Source: Lysobacterales bacterium (lineage in GTDB: Bacteria > Pseudomonadota > Gammaproteobacteria > Xanthomonadales > Xanthomonadaceae). From it: DNA of 64,000 nt. The stretch lies in NCBI GenBank assembly GCA_017302135.1, contig JAFLDZ010000011.1:38825-102824 (forward strand), written 5' to 3'. The translations under genes and the position numbers were made by a program. This document shows, piece after piece, positions 17,751 through 26,020 of the stretch (the stretch's first letter is position 1; every line of letters starts with the position of its first letter). The notes under the pieces are model-generated. The model was given only the letters and a program-made list of their open reading frames with translations. It was not told where the DNA came from and did no database searches.

Positions 17751-18077
17751 CTACAGTTTCAGGTCCAGCACGAAGCCATGCTTGCGCGACGCCGGCATGG
17801 CATCGGTCACGTCGCCGTTGATCGCCTGGCGCACGTCCTCCGGGACGCGGTAGGACAGGATGGTCTGGGTCCGGGTCGGCAGCGGTTCGTCGATGGTGGC
17901 GGGCGCTTCGATGCGGGTGGGCTGCTCGACCCAGCCCCAGTGGCCCGGGATCGACGCTCGCCGGGTATCTTCCTGCGGTTGTGCGGTGCCCAGTTCCGGC
18001 CGCAAATGGCCGGCACGATGGATCACGCTGACGCGTTCGCGGCCGTTGCGCAGGTTCAGCAGGATCTCCAGCAGCAT
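17751..18077 (-). CDS. Hypothetical protein, 108 residues
   Basis: Minus-strand frame. The ATG at 18077 is preceded on that strand by GGAAGG and gives MLLEILLNLRNGRERVSVIH..., ending GFVLDLKL. A longer start exists at 18221 but would overlap the divergent gene. Motifs: GHWGWVEQPTRIEAPATIDE and ILSYRVPEDVRQAINGDV. No known domain and no membrane span beyond the short hydrophobic N-terminus. It is divergent from the DUF6150 gene, with about 100 bp between the starts. Confidence 0.5.
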   Translation of the reverse strand: MLLEILLNLRNGRERVSVIHRAGHLRPELGTAQPQEDTRRASIPGHWGWVEQPTRIEAPATIDEPLPTRTQTILSYRVPEDVRQAINGDVTDAMPASRKHGFVLDLKL

Positions 18078-18179
18078 CGTCCATATCCTTCCGGTGGCGT
18101 GGACAGAGTATGCGAGCCGTCGCCGGCACGGGCAAGCGGTCGCCGACAACCTTGGGGACGAGATCATGGCGAGGGCGTA

Positions 18180-18461
18180 ATGGCAAGGGTGTACCAGACC
18201 GAACACATGGGCGAAGCGCACTTACGCGTGGCCATCGTCGCGGCGCGAGGCGAGGCCGATCTGCTGGTGCATCGGGTCGGCAGTTGGGGCCTGGCGCATG
18301 GCGACGGCCTGTGGTTCATCACCCGTGACAAACAGGACGCTTCCGTGTGGATCCATCCGTGCAGCATCGGCATGGCGGAGGTGAAGGTCTGCTTCGTCGA
18401 CGGTTATTCGGAAGCCGGGTGGGTCAGACCCCATCGTCTGCGGGGCCGGTTTTCGCGCTGA
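18180..18461 (+). CDS. DUF6150 family small protein
   Basis: The 93-residue product starts MARVYQTEHMGEAHLRVAIV, followed by RGEADLLVHRVGSWGLAHGDGLWFITRDKQDASVWIHPCSIGMAEVKVCFVDGYSEAGW. This matches small DUF6150-type proteins seen in xanthomonads and other proteobacteria, whose function is unknown. It is a compact beta-rich domain with no signal peptide. The frame runs open further upstream (to 17778), but that region is antisense to the 17751-18077 gene and has no ribosome site. Confidence 0.65.
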   Translation: MARVYQTEHMGEAHLRVAIVAARGEADLLVHRVGSWGLAHGDGLWFITRDKQDASVWIHPCSIGMAEVKVCFVDGYSEAGWVRPHRLRGRFSR

Positions 18462-18515
18462 GCCCGCAGCACCGGGCAAGCGGTCCAGCGGCCTTGATTC
18501 ATCAATCCCGGCCGA

Positions 18516-20117
18516 TCAGTCGCCGGTCATCGCCAAGGCCAGCGCCTGCGCCACTTCGATGCCGTCGATCGCGGCGGAATAGATGCCGCCGGCATAGCTG
18601 GCGCCTTCGCCGGCGGGATACAGGCCGCGGGTGTTGATGCTCTGGTAATCGGCGCCGCGGGTGATGCGGATCGGCGACGACGTGCGCGTCTCCACGCCGG
18701 TGAGCACCGCGTCGTGCATCGCGAAGCCCTTGAGCTGGCGGTCCAGCGCCGGAATGGCTTCGCGGATCGCGGCGATGGCGTAGTCGGGCAGGGCGGTGGA
18801 CAGATCGCCCGGGCGCACGCCGGGCGTGTACGAAGGCTGCACGTCGCCGAAGTCTTTGGATGCCCGGCCACGCACGAAATCGCCGACCAGCTGTCCCGGC
18901 GCCCAGTAATCGCCGCCGCCGAGTTTGAACGCCTGGCGCTCCCACTGTCGCTGGAACGCGATGCCCGCGAGCGGATCGCCCGGGTAATCGGCGGGGCTGA
19001 TGCCGACGACGAGGCCGGCATTCGCGTTGCGTTCGTTGCGCGAATACTGGCTCATGCCGTTGGTGACGACTTGGCCGACTTCCGAGGTGGCCGCCACCAC
19101 GGTGCCGCCGGGGCACATGCAGAAACTGTAGACGCCGCGCCCGTTTCTGGCGTGATGCACGAGGCGGTAGTCGGCGGCACCGAGCAGCGGATGCCCGGCG
19201 AACGCGCCGAAGCGCGCGTTGTCGATCATCGACTGCGGGTGCTCGATCCGGAAACCGATCGAGAAAGGCTTCGCTTCGATGTACACGCCGCGCCTGTGCA
19301 GCATTTCGAAGGTATCGCGGGCGCTGTGACCGATCGCCAGCACCACGTGTTCGCAGGGCAGTTCTTCGCCATCCTTGAGAACAATGCCGCGCAGGCGACC
19401 GTCTTCGATGCGGACATCCTCGACCCGCGCGCCGAAGCGGACCTCGCCGCCCAGCGATTCGATGGTGGCGCGCATTTTCTCGATCATGCTGACCAGCCGG
19501 AACGTGCCGATGTGCGGCTTGCTGACGTACATGATTTCTTCCGGCGCGCCGGCCAGCACGAATTCCTCCAGCACCTTGCGCCCGTAATGGTGCGGGTCCT
19601 TGATCTGGCTCCAGAGCTTGCCGTCCGAGAAGGTGCCCGCGCCGCCTTCGCCGAACTGCACGTTGGATTCGGGATCGAGCACCGCCTGGCGCCACAGGCC
19701 GAAAGTGTCGCGGGTGCGCTCGCGCACCGCCTTGCCGCGTTCCAGCACGATCGGCCGGAAACCCATCTGCGCCAGAATCAACGCCGCGAACAGGCCGCAG
19801 GGCCCGAAACCGATCACCACCGGCCGCGATTTCAGCGTGCCTGGCGCATGCGTCACGAAGCGATAGCGCATATCCGGGCTGGGCGTGACGTGCGCAAGTC
19901 CTCGTTCGGCAACGCCGGCTTCGAGCGTATCGCGCAGCTCGACATCCACCGTGTAGATCAGGGTGATCGCGCTGCGTTTGCGCGCGTCGTAACTGCGCTT
20001 GTAGACGGTGAACCCGGCGATGTCGCCGTCCGCGACGCCCAGCCGCTGGACGATGGCCGCGCGCAACGCCGCCTCGGGATGGTCCAGCGGCAGCTTGAGT
20101 TCGGTCAGACGCAGCAT
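18516..20117 (-). CDS. FAD-dependent dehydrogenase (COG2509-type)
   Basis: This 533-residue protein has a ferredoxin-like N-terminal segment (about 1-95), then the dinucleotide-binding motif VVIGFGPCGLFAALILAQMG with the following LERG strand. The family features FGEGGAGTFSDGKLWSQIKD, HIGTFRLVSMIEKM and YSFCMCPGGTVVAATSE are present. It ends with the second FAD contact GLYPAGEGASYAGGI. This is the widespread uncharacterised FAD-dependent dehydrogenase family; the substrate is unknown. It is divergent from the next flavoprotein gene, separated by 114 bp, so the two may share a control region. Confidence 0.88.
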   Translation of the reverse strand: MLRLTELKLPLDHPEAALRAAIVQRLGVADGDIAGFTVYKRSYDARKRSAITLIYTVDVELRDTLEAGVAERGLAHVTPSPDMRYRFVTHAPGTLKSRPVVIGFGPCGLFAALILAQMGFRPIVLERGKAVRERTRDTFGLWRQAVLDPESNVQFGEGGAGTFSDGKLWSQIKDPHHYGRKVLEEFVLAGAPEEIMYVSKPHIGTFRLVSMIEKMRATIESLGGEVRFGARVEDVRIEDGRLRGIVLKDGEELPCEHVVLAIGHSARDTFEMLHRRGVYIEAKPFSIGFRIEHPQSMIDNARFGAFAGHPLLGAADYRLVHHARNGRGVYSFCMCPGGTVVAATSEVGQVVTNGMSQYSRNERNANAGLVVGISPADYPGDPLAGIAFQRQWERQAFKLGGGDYWAPGQLVGDFVRGRASKDFGDVQPSYTPGVRPGDLSTALPDYAIAAIREAIPALDRQLKGFAMHDAVLTGVETRTSSPIRITRGADYQSINTRGLYPAGEGASYAGGIYSAAIDGIEVAQALALAMTGD

Positions 20118-20196
20118 TCGGAGATTCGGGGCAGGCGAAACCGCAATGCTCGGTGAGGTCGGGGGTCCGGCGCAAGGCTGGCGCTTGCCCGCCGTT

Positions 20197-20202
20197 TACA
20201 AT
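20197..20202 (+). promoter_or_regulatory. Possible -10 element for the BaiN-family gene
   Basis: TACAAT lies about 30 bp upstream of the ATG at 20232, inside the 114-bp divergent intergenic region. No convincing -35 hexamer sits 16-18 bp upstream, so support is weak. Confidence 0.25.
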
Positions 20203-20231
20203 GCAGGTCCGATCGCCCTCCGGACGCCGTC

Positions 20232-21446
20232 ATGACACCAGCCACGACCGCTGCCGCGACGGCCGATGCAGGCACAGTCGATGTGCTGGTCATCGGCGGC
20301 GGCGCTGCGGGCCTGATGTGCGCGCGCGTCGCGGGTCAGCGCGGTCGTCGCGTGCGCGTGATCGAGCACGCCAACCGCTGCGGCAAGAAGATCCTGATGT
20401 CGGGCGGCGGGCGCTGCAATTTCACCAATACCGGCGCAACGCCCGCCAATTTCATTTCGGCCAATCCGCATTTCTGCAAATCGGCGCTGGCGCGCTACAC
20501 GCCGCAGCATTTCATCGAGATGGTCGAGCGCCACGGCATCGCGTATCACGAAAAGGAACTCGGGCAGCTGTTCTGCGACGAGTCGTCGAAGCTGATCGTG
20601 AAGATGCTGCTGGACGAATGCGCCGATGCCGGCGTGCGCATCGACACGGGATGCAGCGTCGAGCGCGTGGAAAACTTCGATGGCGGCTTCCTCGTGCGGA
20701 CCACGCAGGGCGAAGAGCGCGCAGCCTCGCTCGTGGTGGCGACCGGCGGGCTGTCGATCCCGAGCATGGGCGCCACCGGCTTCGGCTACGAACTGGCGCG
20801 CCAGTTCGGCCACACGGTGCTGCCGACCCGCGCCGGACTGGTACCGCTGACGCTGACCGGCAAGCATCAAGAGCACTTGGCCGACCTCAGCGGCGTGGCA
20901 CTCCCGGTCACCGCCGAATGCAACGGCCGCGAATTCAGCAATTCCATGCTGATCACCCATCGCGGCGTCAGCGGCCCCGCGATCCTGCAGATCTCGTCGT
21001 ACTGGAATGTCGGCGATGCGTTGCACCTCGATCTGCTGCCGCAGGGCGATGCGTTCGACCTGCTCAAGGATCTGCGGACGCGACGCTCAGCCGCAGAACT
21101 GCGCAACGCGCTGGGTGAGCTGTTCCCCAAGCGTTTCGCCGAGCGTCTTTGCGAGCTGTGGTTTCCGAGTCGCCCGATGCGCCAGTTCAACGATCCCGAA
21201 CTGCGCGCGATGGCCAAGCAGTTGCAGCACTGGCCGCTGGTCGCGAACGGCACCGAGGGTTATCGCACGGCGGAGGTGACGCTGGGCGGCGTCGACACCG
21301 AGGAGTTGTCTTCGTCGACGATGCAGTCAAAACGCGTACCCGGGCTGTATTTCGTCGGCGAAGTCGTCGACGTCACCGGTTGGCTGGGCGGCTACAATTT
21401 CCAGTGGGCGTGGGCATCGGGACATGCCGCCGGAGCGGCGGTGTAA
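20232..21446 (+). CDS. NAD(P)/FAD-dependent oxidoreductase, BaiN/HI0933 (YhiN) family
   Basis: This 404-residue flavoprotein has an N-terminal FAD motif VLVIGGGAAGLMCARVAGQRG and the family hallmark KKILMSGGGRCNFTN. It ends with GLYFVGEVVDVTGWLGGYNFQWAWASGHAAG, which closes the FAD site. HI0933/YhiN proteins are flavoproteins of mostly unknown substrate; BaiN has been linked to bile-acid reduction, which is not implied here. Start ATG at 20232. It is transcribed divergently from the other flavoprotein. Confidence 0.9.
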   Translation: MTPATTAAATADAGTVDVLVIGGGAAGLMCARVAGQRGRRVRVIEHANRCGKKILMSGGGRCNFTNTGATPANFISANPHFCKSALARYTPQHFIEMVERHGIAYHEKELGQLFCDESSKLIVKMLLDECADAGVRIDTGCSVERVENFDGGFLVRTTQGEERAASLVVATGGLSIPSMGATGFGYELARQFGHTVLPTRAGLVPLTLTGKHQEHLADLSGVALPVTAECNGREFSNSMLITHRGVSGPAILQISSYWNVGDALHLDLLPQGDAFDLLKDLRTRRSAAELRNALGELFPKRFAERLCELWFPSRPMRQFNDPELRAMAKQLQHWPLVANGTEGYRTAEVTLGGVDTEELSSSTMQSKRVPGLYFVGEVVDVTGWLGGYNFQWAWASGHAAGAAV

Positions 21447-21511
21447 GCATCATGCGCAGAACCGTGCGCCGTTGGCGCGCGCACGGTCGTGAAACGATCG
21501 AACTGCGCCGA

Positions 21512-21712
21512 TCAGGGAATCTGACAGCCGTTGCGAATCAGACAGTCCTCATAGGCGCCGTAGCAGATGATGTAAGGCGTGCCTGTCGCGCGGCACTGGT
21601 TGAGCTGCTGATAGCAGGTGTTCCTGCGGCAGACCGCATTCGCGGATGACGACGCGGCGAGCAGCACGAGTGCGGCGGAAACCAGGGCGGTTCTGAGCGT
21701 GGCGCGTTTCAT
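21512..21712 (-). CDS. Small secreted six-cysteine protein
   Basis: I chose the second in-frame ATG (21712), which follows AAGGAA at good spacing; the upstream ATG is at 21730. The 66-residue product has a clear Sec signal peptide (KR..., hydrophobic AALVLLAASSSANA). The mature part has about 40 residues and six cysteines in the pattern C-x4-C-x6-C-x9-C-x6-C-x5-C. Three disulfides are likely in the periplasm or outside the cell. I do not recognise the family. It lies alone between unrelated genes. Confidence 0.6.
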   Translation of the reverse strand: MKRATLRTALVSAALVLLAASSSANAVCRRNTCYQQLNQCRATGTPYIICYGAYEDCLIRNGCQIP

Positions 21713-21851
21713 GTGAAGTTCCTTTTTCATTAGAGTCCCCTGTGGCTTTCACCATAGCCCCGTAGCATGCGACTAGTCCATGCGCCAACGCACGCTTTGG
21801 GGGGGCGGATTCAACTGGACCACAGCATCCAGGCAGGTCCGGGCCGTCCGC

Positions 21852-22478
21852 TCAATCCTGATAAGCGCGGATCAACGTGTTCAGATGCACGCGCTCGGCA
21901 TCCCGCAGGAACGGCGCCAGCAGCATCATGACCTGGATGATGCCCTGGCGGATCGCGATCTGTTCGTCCTTGTCGCCACGGGCGGCCGAATAGTTCAGCC
22001 AGAACGTGGACAGCACCAGCACATTGGTGGCGGCGGCGTTCAGTTCATCTGCGGAGCCGCGCATGATCCCCGCCTGCGACAAGCCGCGCATCACGAGGTG
22101 AGCGCGCTCATCGGCGCGTTTGAGGATGCGTGCGAAACGCAGGCGCATGCGGCGGTTGCGGCTGAGGATTTCGACCAGATCCCGATACAGGAAGCGATAG
22201 TCCCAGATGCACTCGAACACGAGATGCAACTGCAGCCAGATGTCTTCCAGCTCGGGCAGACGGCCGCTGGGCGCAGCGAGCGCGTTGTCCATGCGCTCCT
22301 CGTAGCGCGCGAACAGTTGTTCGATGATGTCGTCCTTGTTGCGGAAGTGGTAGTAGAGATTGCCGGGGCTGATCTCCAGCTCGTCCGCGATGTGATTGGT
22401 CGTGACGTTGGGCTCGCCCTGCGTGTTGAACATCGCAAGCGAAGTGTCGAGAATCCGTTGTCGGGTCTGTCTTGCCAT
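21852..22478 (-). CDS. TetR-family transcriptional regulator
   Basis: The 208 residues begin with a standard TetR DNA-binding domain: RQRILDTSLAMFNTQGEPNVTTNHIADELEISPGNLYYHFRNKDDII (helix-turn-helix at about 25-45). An all-helical ligand domain follows. It is transcribed just after the acyl-CoA-binding-protein gene (34 bp gap) and divergent from the fatty acyl-CoA reductase. It therefore plausibly senses an acyl-CoA and controls these lipid genes; the palindrome at 22942-22958 is a candidate operator. The ligand is inference. Confidence 0.88.
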   Translation of the reverse strand: MARQTRQRILDTSLAMFNTQGEPNVTTNHIADELEISPGNLYYHFRNKDDIIEQLFARYEERMDNALAAPSGRLPELEDIWLQLHLVFECIWDYRFLYRDLVEILSRNRRMRLRFARILKRADERAHLVMRGLSQAGIMRGSADELNAAATNVLVLSTFWLNYSAARGDKDEQIAIRQGIIQVMMLLAPFLRDAERVHLNTLIRAYQD

Positions 22479-22512
22479 CTGAGAGTGGGGCAGTGGCCCG
22501 GGCCAGTGGGCC

Positions 22513-22770
22513 TCAGCCGGCCAGCTTCTTCACCAGATCGACGTACTTTTTCTTCGCATCGTCCTGCGCGGTGCCCTTGAGCTTGGCCCAGGCTTCGTAC
22601 TTGGCAGTGCCGACGAAATCGAAGAAACCGGGCTTGGCGCCGCTGACATCGCCCTCGGAACCCTGTTTGAACAGCGCGTACAGGCGCAGCAGGGTGTCGT
22701 TGTCCGGGCGCTCGGCCAGGCTCTGGATATCTTTCGCGGCTTGTTCGAAGCTCTTCTGCAGATCGGACAT
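22513..22770 (-). CDS. Acyl-CoA-binding protein (ACBP)
   Basis: This 85-residue protein fills the ACBP fold. It starts MSDLQKSFEQAAKDIQSLAERPDN, then DTLLRLYALFKQGSEGDV (the conserved LLxLYxLxKQ..xGD), then AKYEAWAKLKGTAQDDAKKKYVDLVKKL, ending at the fourth helix. It binds long-chain acyl-CoA in the cytosol. Bacterial ACBPs are patchily distributed. The neighbourhood (TetR regulator, fatty acyl-CoA reductase) suggests that it delivers acyl-CoA to the reductase. I chose the ATG at 22770 rather than an upstream one in the same frame because it aligns with the family N-terminus. Confidence 0.92.
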   Translation of the reverse strand: MSDLQKSFEQAAKDIQSLAERPDNDTLLRLYALFKQGSEGDVSGAKPGFFDFVGTAKYEAWAKLKGTAQDDAKKKYVDLVKKLAG

Positions 22771-22941
22771 GGTTCTAACCCTCCCGTGAAGCCGGCATGA
22801 CAGCATGGTGCGCGGGGCGGGTCAATACGACACACGGGTATGCGCCCTGCCCGCGTCCGCTGCCGGGAACCCTGTGGCGGGGAGCCGACCCTACGCTGCC
22901 GGATTGTTCTTGAACGCCGGCTCTGGCAACTTAGCCGCTTC

Positions 22942-22958
22942 GGACTGCGCCGCAGTCC
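22942..22958. promoter_or_regulatory. 17-bp palindrome, candidate TetR operator
   Basis: GGACTGCG, one central C, then CGCAGTCC: perfect 8-bp arms about 56 bp upstream of the reductase start and in the divergent region facing the ACBP-TetR pair. Its size and symmetry fit a TetR-family site. No experimental support is implied. Confidence 0.45.
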
Positions 22959-23013
22959 CGGAACCTGACCGGGGATTCCCAATGTCAGGCTCTATTCTCA
23001 TGAGGGCGAGGAC

Positions 23014-25002
23014 ATGAGTTATTTCGTTACCGGTGCCACCGGGTTTCTGGGGCGCTTTCTGGTGGGTAATCTGTTGAAGCGGAAAGGCACGGTCTATGTG
23101 CTGGTGCGCAAGGATTCGCAGAAGAAATTCGATGCGCTGGCCAAGAAGATGGCCTGGGACATGAAGCGGGTGGTGCCGGTGCATGGCGACATGACCGCCG
23201 CGAAATGCGGCCTGACCGCCGCGCAGTTGAAGACCCTGACCGGCAAGGTGAAGCACTTCTTCCACCTCGCGGCGATCTACGACCTGACCGCCGATGCCGA
23301 AAGCCAGCGCAAGGCGAACGTCGAAGGCACCCAGAACGCACTGGATCTGGGCGTAGCGATCGGAGCCGGGTGTTTCCATCACACCAGTTCGATCGCGGCC
23401 GCCGGCCTCTATCAGGGTGTCTTCCGCGAGGACATGTTCGATGAAGCCGAGGGTCTGGACGACCCTTACCTGCGCACCAAGCACGATTCCGAAGGTCTGG
23501 TGCGCAAGGAAAAGCGCATCAAATGGCGCATCTATCGTCCGGGCATGGTTGTCGGCCACTCGCAGACCGGCGAGATGGACAAGATCGACGGCCCTTACTA
23601 CTTCTTCACCTTCCTCAAGAAATTGCGCGAAATGCTGCCGCCATGGATGCCGGTGCTCGGTCTGGAAGGCGGTCGCATCAACGTTGTGCCGGTGGATTTC
23701 GTGGTCGATGCCATGGATCACATCGCCCACAAACCCAAACTTGACGGTCACTGCTTCCACCTCGTGGATCCGGAACCGATGCGCGTCGGCGAGGTGCTGA
23801 ACACCTTCGCCCGCGCCGGCCATGCCCCCGAAATGACCATGCGCCTCGACGCGCGCATGTTCGCCTTCGTCCCAAGCGGCGTACGCGGTGCGGTCGGCAG
23901 CCTGCCGCCGGTGAAGCGTTTCATCGGCATGCTGCTGCGCGACTTCAAGATTCCCAAGGGCGTCCTGAAATTCATCACCTATCCCACCCGCTTCGACAAT
24001 CGCGAGACGGAGCGTGCGCTGAAGGGTAGCGGTATCTCGGTGCCGAGGCTGGACGACTATGCATGGCGTCTCTGGGACTACTGGGAACGTCACCTCGATC
24101 CCGACCTGTTCATCGACCGCAGCCTGAAGGGCAAGGTGAAGGGCAAGGTGGTTGTCGTGACCGGCGGTTCGTCCGGCATCGGTCTGTCGACCGCCCAGCG
24201 GCTGGCCGAAGCCGGCGCTACCACGGTGATCGTCGCCCGTGGCGAAGAAGAGCTGTTCAAGGCCCGCGACGAGATGAAAAAGGGCGGCGGCAAGGTTTTC
24301 GCCTACACCGCCGATCTCGCCGACATGGCCGATTGCGACCGGCTGGTGGCCACGATCCTCAAGGAGCATGGCCACGTCGATATCCTGATCAACAACGCGG
24401 GCCGCTCGATCCGTCGTTCGATCGAACTCAGCTACGATCGCTTCCACGATTTCGAACGCACCATGCAGTTGAACTACTTCGGCTGCCTGCGTCTGATCAT
24501 GGGTGTCATGCCGACGATGATCCAGCGTCGCAAGGGTCACATCATCAACATCAGTTCGATCGGTGTGCTCGCCAGTTCGCCGAGGTTTTCGGCTTATGTC
24601 GCCTCCAAAGCAGCACTGGATGCCTTCAGCCGCTGCGCCCAGGGCGAGTTGTCCGGCAAGGGAATCAGTTTCACTACGATCAATATGCCGCTGGTGCGTA
24701 CGCCGATGATCGCGCCGACCAAGATGTACGAAAGCGTGCCCACCCTGAGCCCGGATGAAGCTGCGGATATGGTGGTCAAGGGCATCATCGAGAAACCCAG
24801 CCGGATCGCGACCCGCCTCGGCATCTTCTCGGCGGTGCTCAACGCAGTCGCACCGAAGGCCTACGAGGTGATCATGAGCACCGCGTTCGAGCTGTTCCCG
24901 GATTCGGCGGCGGCGAAGGGCGACAAGAAAGCGCTGAAGGAAGACCAGCCCAGCCAGGAACAGATCGCATTCGCTTCGTTGATGCGCGGCGTGCACTGGT
25001 AA
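23014..25002 (+). CDS. Two-domain fatty acyl-CoA reductase (Marinobacter type)
   Basis: This 662-residue fusion has two Rossmann enzymes. The N-terminal extended-SDR half has GATGFLGRFLVGNLL, the YxxxK pair Tyr152/Lys156 (PYLRTKHDSE) and the reductase signature RIYRPGMVVGHSQTGEMDKIDGPYYFF. The C-terminal classical SDR half has TGGSSGIG, NNAGRS and Tyr528/Lys532 (YVASK), ending MRGVHW. Length, order and motifs match the Marinobacter fatty acyl-CoA reductase that reduces acyl-CoA through aldehyde to fatty alcohol with NADPH. No wax synthase gene is seen nearby. A rho-independent terminator follows at 25027. ACBP and a TetR regulator are divergent upstream. Confidence 0.88.
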   Translation: MSYFVTGATGFLGRFLVGNLLKRKGTVYVLVRKDSQKKFDALAKKMAWDMKRVVPVHGDMTAAKCGLTAAQLKTLTGKVKHFFHLAAIYDLTADAESQRKANVEGTQNALDLGVAIGAGCFHHTSSIAAAGLYQGVFREDMFDEAEGLDDPYLRTKHDSEGLVRKEKRIKWRIYRPGMVVGHSQTGEMDKIDGPYYFFTFLKKLREMLPPWMPVLGLEGGRINVVPVDFVVDAMDHIAHKPKLDGHCFHLVDPEPMRVGEVLNTFARAGHAPEMTMRLDARMFAFVPSGVRGAVGSLPPVKRFIGMLLRDFKIPKGVLKFITYPTRFDNRETERALKGSGISVPRLDDYAWRLWDYWERHLDPDLFIDRSLKGKVKGKVVVVTGGSSGIGLSTAQRLAEAGATTVIVARGEEELFKARDEMKKGGGKVFAYTADLADMADCDRLVATILKEHGHVDILINNAGRSIRRSIELSYDRFHDFERTMQLNYFGCLRLIMGVMPTMIQRRKGHIINISSIGVLASSPRFSAYVASKAALDAFSRCAQGELSGKGISFTTINMPLVRTPMIAPTKMYESVPTLSPDEAADMVVKGIIEKPSRIATRLGIFSAVLNAVAPKAYEVIMSTAFELFPDSAAAKGDKKALKEDQPSQEQIAFASLMRGVHW

Positions 25003-25026
25003 CGCTTGTCGGCGAGCTTGAAATAC

Positions 25027-25057
25027 AGAAGGCAGCCGAAAGGCTGCCTTCTTTTTT
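25027..25057 (+). terminator. Rho-independent terminator after the reductase gene
   Basis: An 11-bp perfect stem (AGAAGGCAGCC / GGCTGCCTTCT) with a GAAA tetraloop, followed by a run of T, starts 24 bp after the reductase stop. This is a textbook intrinsic terminator on the + strand. Confidence 0.95.
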
Positions 25058-25351
25058 GCGACTCCGGATGATGCATGCCGCGCTTGATTTGCGGCGACAA
25101 CTCGCCGGTTTGCCTTTCTCAGGACAAAAAGAAACCCGCCTACCTGAAGCCGTGAGGGGAGGGGAGCTACGGTCTTCTTTGCTGGTTGGCGGGTCGAAGA
25201 GCGGCTTGAGGCCGCTAAAACCTGAGTATGGAACTCGCGTCACGAAGGCAACGCGATGACAGCTGAAACTTAACAGATGAATGATCGGACCGGGAGTCGA
25301 GGGCGAGTCTCCGCCCGGTTCCGTTCATTCAAAATTTGGCATTACAGCCGC
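25058..25351. other. Convergent intergenic region with further inverted repeats
   Basis: No gene is visible. The region separates the reductase (+) and phasin (-) genes. It holds a short hairpin at 25200-25216 (AGCGGC/GCCGCT), a spaced pair ACCCGCC/GGCGGGT (25134-25140 and 25188-25194; on the - strand the inner arm is followed by TTCTTTTTG), and a long imperfect hairpin at 25279-25330 (GAATGA..CGG.CCGGG). The last lies 21 bp past the phasin stop on the - strand and probably ends that transcript. Confidence 0.55.
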
Positions 25352-25885
25352 TCAGGCCTTCGATGCTGCCGGCTTGCGGCCGCGTTTGGCTGGAGCCTTC
25401 ACGGCCTTGGCCACTTTCTTCGCAGCCTTGCGCGGCGCAGTTGCCGGCTTGCCGCCCTGACGGCGCAGTTCGGCGGTCAGCGCTTCGACGCGGCTGCTGA
25501 GATCGGTCAGATCTTCGCGGCTCGGCACGCCGAGTTTGACGAGGGCGCGCTGGACGCGGTCTTCGAAGACTTTTTCCAGCTTGTCCCAAGTGTCGGTGGC
25601 GCGTTCGCGGGCCTGACCAACGCGGTTTTCAACCACATCGCGGACCACTTCAGCACGACCGCCTGCGAACTTGCGCATGGTCTGTTCCAGACCCATGCCT
25701 TCCTTCACCAGACCTTCGAACAACTTAGTGCCCTCGGCCTGCGCGCGCGAGAACGCGCCAACGCCGGCCAGCCACACTTGCTGTGCGGATTCGCTCAGCG
25801 ACTTGGAGAGGTGCTCGGCCTGCGCCTGCGCATCGGCAGCTTTGGCGGTGGTCTTCTTTGCAGCGGCTTTCTTGAACTTGGCCAT
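25352..25885 (-). CDS. Phasin-family (PHA granule-associated) protein
   Basis: The ATG at 25885 gives 177 residues (an ORF extension to 25984 has no ribosome site). It starts with an Ala/Lys-rich segment, then the helical phasin core (LSKSLSESAQQVWLAGVGAFSRAQAEGTKLFEGLVKEG ... VRDVVENRVGQARERATDTWDKLEKVFEDRVQRAL). The end is a histone H1-like tail rich in AAKK and PAKRGRKP, as in PhaF/PhaI-type proteins that bind both polyhydroxyalkanoate granules and DNA. No PHA synthase is in the window, but a PHA-system protein lies at 28395. Confidence 0.85.
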   Translation of the reverse strand: MAKFKKAAAKKTTAKAADAQAQAEHLSKSLSESAQQVWLAGVGAFSRAQAEGTKLFEGLVKEGMGLEQTMRKFAGGRAEVVRDVVENRVGQARERATDTWDKLEKVFEDRVQRALVKLGVPSREDLTDLSSRVEALTAELRRQGGKPATAPRKAAKKVAKAVKAPAKRGRKPAASKA

Positions 25886-26020
25886 GATGCCCTCCCAGCG
25901 GGCGCGTGATCGATTGAGCCGCAGAATGCGGGAGTTGTCTAGAGTATTCACACGAGGAATCGCGATGCCGCAAGGTGCGGCCATCGTGATGTCCCGTAAG
26001 GAGTGCGCGTGGTGACGCGA

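Noticed and set aside
17778..18179. Upstream extension of the DUF6150 gene
   Set aside because: The family's proteins begin at MARVYQT; the added part is antisense to another frame and lacks a ribosome site.
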